DNA of 64,000 nucleotides from Anaerobiospirillum thomasii (GTDB taxonomy: Bacteria; Pseudomonadota; Gammaproteobacteria; Enterobacterales; Succinivibrionaceae), in contig NZ_UAPU01000007.1 of NCBI RefSeq assembly GCF_900445255.1, positions 636,001 to 700,000 of the forward strand, given 5' to 3'. A program made the translations under genes and the position numbers. Shown here one piece after another: positions 61,212-64,000 of this stretch. Within the stretch, counting starts at the first letter, position 1; each line of letters begins with the position of its first letter. The notes under the pieces were generated by a model. That model did not search any database, was not told the origin of the DNA, and saw only the letters and a program-made list of their open reading frames with translations.

Positions 61212-62111
61212 TTAGACAACGTTAAGACGTCTTAAAGCTTCAATTCTCTGATCAAGTGGAGGATGGCTTAAAAACAGAGCTGACAGATTTGAACCGCCGT
61301 TGATGCACAAGGCCTGCATAGAGGCTTCCTGCTTTGACTCTGAAGGACCCATCTCTTTTAAAGCCTCTAAAGCCTGAATCATACACTCCTTACCCTCAAG
61401 TCTTGCAGAACCTTCATCTGCCTTGAACTCGCGGTAACGTGAGAACCACATGAGCACAATCTGAGCCAGAATACCAAACAGGATCTGAAAGAGCATATTG
61501 GTAATGAAAAATACAAGAGAGCCTGCACCTGATGATGAGCCCTCCTCATCGTCACTTCTGCTCATAAATGTTGATACAGCTGTGGCTGCAATGTATGAGA
61601 AGAAATACACAAAGGTATTTAATACACCCTGCAGTAAAGACATGGTTACCATATCGCCGTTGGCAATATGTGAGATCTCATGTCCAAGCACGCCCTTGAC
61701 CTCGTCCTGAGACATATTGTTCAAAAGACCCCTTGATACTGCAACCAGTGCTGCATTCTTACTTGCACCTGTAGCAAAGGCATTAGGATCATCTGACTCA
61801 TAGATACCAACCTCTGGCATGGCAATACCGGCCTTTTGTGACAGCTCGGCAATGGTATCTAATAAAAAAGCCTCTTCATTGCTTGATGCTGTTGTAAAAG
61901 TATTAACACCGTAAGCTTTTTTACACATCCACTTGGACATGAACAGAGAAATAAATGATCCAACAAAACCATAAATGGCACACATAATCAAAAGTGAGGT
62001 ATATGAGCCGCTTGAAATTCTGATGTTAAACACATTCATCAAAATCGAGCCTACAATACCGACTACAACTAAAATGCCTAGCTGCATCAGTATAAACAGC
62101 ATTATGCGCAT
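61212..62111 (-). CDS. htpX: Membrane zinc metalloprotease HtpX
   Basis: A 299-residue inner-membrane heat-shock protease that degrades damaged membrane proteins. The active site HEISH is at 144-148, with the third zinc ligand glutamate expected near 'ADEGSARL' at about 230. Four membrane segments (two N-terminal, two around 160-220) are visible. Close in length to E. coli HtpX (293). Confidence 0.97.
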   Translation of the reverse strand: MRIMLFILMQLGILVVVGIVGSILMNVFNIRISSGSYTSLLIMCAIYGFVGSFISLFMSKWMCKKAYGVNTFTTASSNEEAFLLDTIAELSQKAGIAMPEVGIYESDDPNAFATGASKNAALVAVSRGLLNNMSQDEVKGVLGHEISHIANGDMVTMSLLQGVLNTFVYFFSYIAATAVSTFMSRSDDEEGSSSGAGSLVFFITNMLFQILFGILAQIVLMWFSRYREFKADEGSARLEGKECMIQALEALKEMGPSESKQEASMQALCINGGSNLSALFLSHPPLDQRIEALRRLNVV

Positions 62112-62178
62112 TAAAAACTCCTGTATAATGTCAAAAATTATTATAATATTACGATAAAAATTCTATCTGGGGTCGTTT

Positions 62179-62928
62179 ATGCTACAGGCTGTTATTACAC
62201 ATATAGACACAAACACTGAAACTGCAATTCTAATTACAGATGGTAAATTGTACAAGGCTAAAATTAGCAAAGACTTAGAACATATAACAGCTGGCGCTCT
62301 GGCTCAAATTGAGATTATCTCAGCTCCGTCTTTATTCAAATATGGCGCATGCACCATCAAAGAGGCTCAAAACCTAAACTTTTATGATTTTAATACCAAA
62401 CAATGCATAGCCACCACACAGAGTAATATAGAAAAGGATTTTGATGTTCTTGAGCGTATAGACGATTACATGATAGTTGCAGAAAGCTCTTCACTGCCAA
62501 AAGCTATACAGATGATTATAGATGAGGGCTTAAAATACAATGCCAATATGCTCTACAACGTTAAAATCAGCCACAAATCATATCTTCTGAGCAAAAATGC
62601 CCGCTTTATTGTCAGCGCCAAGCCTGCTATTGTTAAACATGATGAGATTGAGATGAAACCTGGCGTACATCTTGATTTTGATAAAAGAATTGTCAGACGC
62701 AACAGCCCTAATGATGCCTCAACCCGCTATATAAGAGTGCTTTTAGTATGTCTGCTCATTATTGTTCTGCCAATACTTCTGCGCCTTGGCAATTTAGGAA
62801 CTTTAAGCACTGACACCTCAATAATACTCTCATGCCTTGGTATTATGCTCTCCCTTGCAGCCGGCCTTTATGTCAACTACAACAAAGAGTGCATCTACAG
62901 AGTAAAAGAGGCACACTTTAAAATCTAG
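62179..62928 (+). CDS. Membrane protein of unknown function
   Basis: A 249-residue protein with a soluble N-terminal region (1-185) and two membrane segments near 186-204 and 215-233. The first 50 residues resemble a small beta domain of the S1/cold-shock type ('L-I-T-D-G-K-L-Y-K-A-K-I') but this is weak. Starts at ATG 62179 with GGGGTC upstream as a poor ribosome-binding site. It diverges from htpX. No family recognised. Confidence 0.7.
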   Translation: MLQAVITHIDTNTETAILITDGKLYKAKISKDLEHITAGALAQIEIISAPSLFKYGACTIKEAQNLNFYDFNTKQCIATTQSNIEKDFDVLERIDDYMIVAESSSLPKAIQMIIDEGLKYNANMLYNVKISHKSYLLSKNARFIVSAKPAIVKHDEIEMKPGVHLDFDKRIVRRNSPNDASTRYIRVLLVCLLIIVLPILLRLGNLGTLSTDTSIILSCLGIMLSLAAGLYVNYNKECIYRVKEAHFKI

Positions 62929-62976
62929 AGTGCAGACAGAGACTTTAAAAGCACTCAAAGGGACAGGTGTGAGGCT

Positions 62977-63535
62977 TTAAATATTAATATTGCATGTGAG
63001 GGTATATACATGATTTATCTTATCTAAAGCCCACGCCTCATGGGTCTTTAGATACTCATGCAGCTCAAGAGTAAAATATACATAGTCAGCATCTTCTTTG
63101 ACGTAGTATGCTCCAAGGCGCTCTTTGGCAAAGTCCAGACCTTTTTTATTGCTCTGCCTGACAAAGATGGTAAAGAGCCTGATACCAAGTTTCTGCGCTA
63201 CCCCCCCCCATAGCCAAAAAACAGGCCTTTGTAAAGCCTGCAAATGGCTTTTTTACAAAGTAGTAGCCAAGATCGCACTGCCCATGCTCTATATCACTTA
63301 GATTAATAATGCCGCAGATGTGTCCGTCACACTTAAAACACAGACACAGCTTGTCAGTTCGCTCTTTTAGCGAAAGACAAAAAGCCATATGTTCATCAAG
63401 ATCTATAATATCCTGCTGCACCATATTTACTCTGACACTCTCAAGATTGCGCAGCTGCAATACCTTTTTTAAATCAGTTTCAGATAAATTTTTAAAGTCT
63501 ATAAGCTCTAGGGCGTGCATCTGTGATAGCTCCAC
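62977..63535 (-). pseudogene. GNAT acetyltransferase split by a run of nine G (possibly phase-variable, PseH-like)
   Basis: Two overlapping minus-strand frames together spell one GNAT-fold protein of about 185 residues. The first (from GTG 63535) has a start like 'LQLRNLESVRVNM...DEHMAF' and 'G-I-I-N-L-S-D-I...D-L-G-Y-Y-F', which recall the PseH/RimJ group. The second continues with 'AQKLGIRLFTIFVRQSNKKGLDFAKERLGAYYVKE', the usual acetyl-CoA side. They are offset at the run of nine G (63201-63209). Loss of one G or gain of two would join them. The start overlaps the tail of the upstream DUF945-like gene by a 2-bp gap, with GGAG before an internal ATG as alternative start. Phase variation, decay, or a sequencing error all explain the split. 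Confidence 0.75.
63201..63209. repeat. Nine-base homopolymer (C on plus, G on minus) within the acetyltransferase
   Basis: It lies exactly where the two frames of the acetyltransferase should join. Runs of this length are slippage-prone and are the classical basis of phase variation in flagellar and surface-sugar genes of Campylobacter and Helicobacter. Confidence 0.85.
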
Positions 63536-63537
63536 AA

Positions 63538-64000
63538 CTAATCCTGCTCATCAGGCTCTGAGTCTTTTACATCCTGCTTTGTGCCATTGATATACAAAGC
63601 TCCATCTTTATAGCTTACAGATGAGCTGTAGCTGTCAAAACCTTCAGAAAATACGCCATTGACAGAAGCATTTTCCATATCCTTCTGATATGAAGGAGGC
63701 AGCGATCTTATAAAACTCTTGGCAAGATTAATGCTGCTCTGAACCTCAAAGCTACTTATACTCTTCCAGATCTCATCGACAAAAAACTCAACCTTAGCAT
63801 CAATCAGACTTTTATCTCCGCCGCTTACAAAGGAAAACTGTTTTAGATTAAAGCTAAAAAGCCCCTTGCCCAGCAGTGTCGCTACTGCCTTTTTGGCATC
63901 TTTGAGTTTAAGAGCCTTATCAATATTGCCAAGCATGATGCCATCAACATCAAAATTAAGCAGCATATTGTCAAGTTTTATGCCGCTTTGCACCCTATCG
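63538..64000 (-). CDS. Partial DUF945 (YdgA-like) protein, C-terminal part
   Basis: The minus-strand frame is open to the right edge, so the start lies outside the window and the 154 visible residues are the C-terminal part. Alternating hydrophobic strands, 'LLNFDVDGIML', an internal 'LFSFNLKQFSF' and the end 'YKDGALYINGTKQ' parallel the DUF945-like protein at 7337-8671. The last stop is 2 bp from the acetyltransferase start, suggesting translational coupling. Confidence 0.65.
   Translation of the reverse strand, partial: DRVQSGIKLDNMLLNFDVDGIMLGNIDKALKLKDAKKAVATLLGKGLFSFNLKQFSFVSGGDKSLIDAKVEFFVDEIWKSISSFEVQSSINLAKSFIRSLPPSYQKDMENASVNGVFSEGFDSYSSSVSYKDGALYINGTKQDVKDSEPDEQD

Overview
The window looks like chromosomal DNA from an AT-rich, flagellated gammaproteobacterium. 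The best guess is the Succinivibrionaceae/Aeromonadales neighbourhood, inferred from gene content and not proven. Supporting points are the map-glnD-dapD gene order, a complete Na+-translocating NADH:quinone reductase operon (nqrA-F), Vibrio/Aeromonas-type flagellar outer-membrane genes (flgO, flgP, flgT), aspartate ammonia-lyase, ADP-glucose pyrophosphorylase, and an AAA-ATPase/PD-(D/E)XK gene of a type common in gut and rumen bacteria. Most of the window is ordinary core genome, with short accessory patches.

Layout. 0-9.5 kb: central carbon metabolism (gapA, fba, pgk, tkt, a TalC-type transaldolase), interrupted by a flagellin gene that has a textbook sigma-28 promoter but an in-frame TAG at codon 90. 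Two LacI-family-like operators with an AAACGTTT core lie upstream of pgk and of the transaldolase gene. 9.7-15.1 kb: an intact ISL3-family insertion sequence with 8-bp target duplications, anmK, tRNA-Leu(CAA), a degenerate relic of the leader of the same IS type, and an AAA-ATPase/nuclease gene. 15.3-25 kb: Fbh1-like helicase, MsbA-like ABC transporter, ackA, pdxH, purU, gltA, glgC. 25-33 kb: purL, aspA, msrAB, a solute-binding protein. 33.9-38.6 kb: map-glnD-dapD-membrane protein operon. 38.6-47 kb: an unrecognised exported protein and nqrABCDEF. 47-55.5 kb: xseB-ispA-dxs-yajQ-ampG and pheS-pheT. 55.8-59.1 kb: flgO-flgP-flgN with a sigma-54-like promoter, divergent from flgT. 59.2-64 kb: tRNA-Arg(CCT), an AlbA_2/Schlafen-type protein with 26 tandem tetrapeptides, htpX, an unknown membrane protein, a GNAT acetyltransferase split at a run of nine G, and a partial DUF945-like gene.

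How the genes work together. Glycolysis and pentose-phosphate enzymes feed acetyl-CoA and citrate synthesis (ackA, gltA) and glycogen synthesis (glgC). NQR oxidises NADH and pumps sodium, and aspA supplies fumarate from aspartate. ispA and dxs make isoprenoid precursors. anmK and ampG recycle peptidoglycan. The flagellar genes belong to a polar-type sheath/basal-body regulon.

The observations most worth a second look are the amber codon in the flagellin gene, the poly-G interrupted acetyltransferase, the 12-bp repeat array inside the AlbA_2 gene, and the structured IS leader that survives as a separate relic. No wholly new multi-gene system could be demonstrated from the sequence alone.
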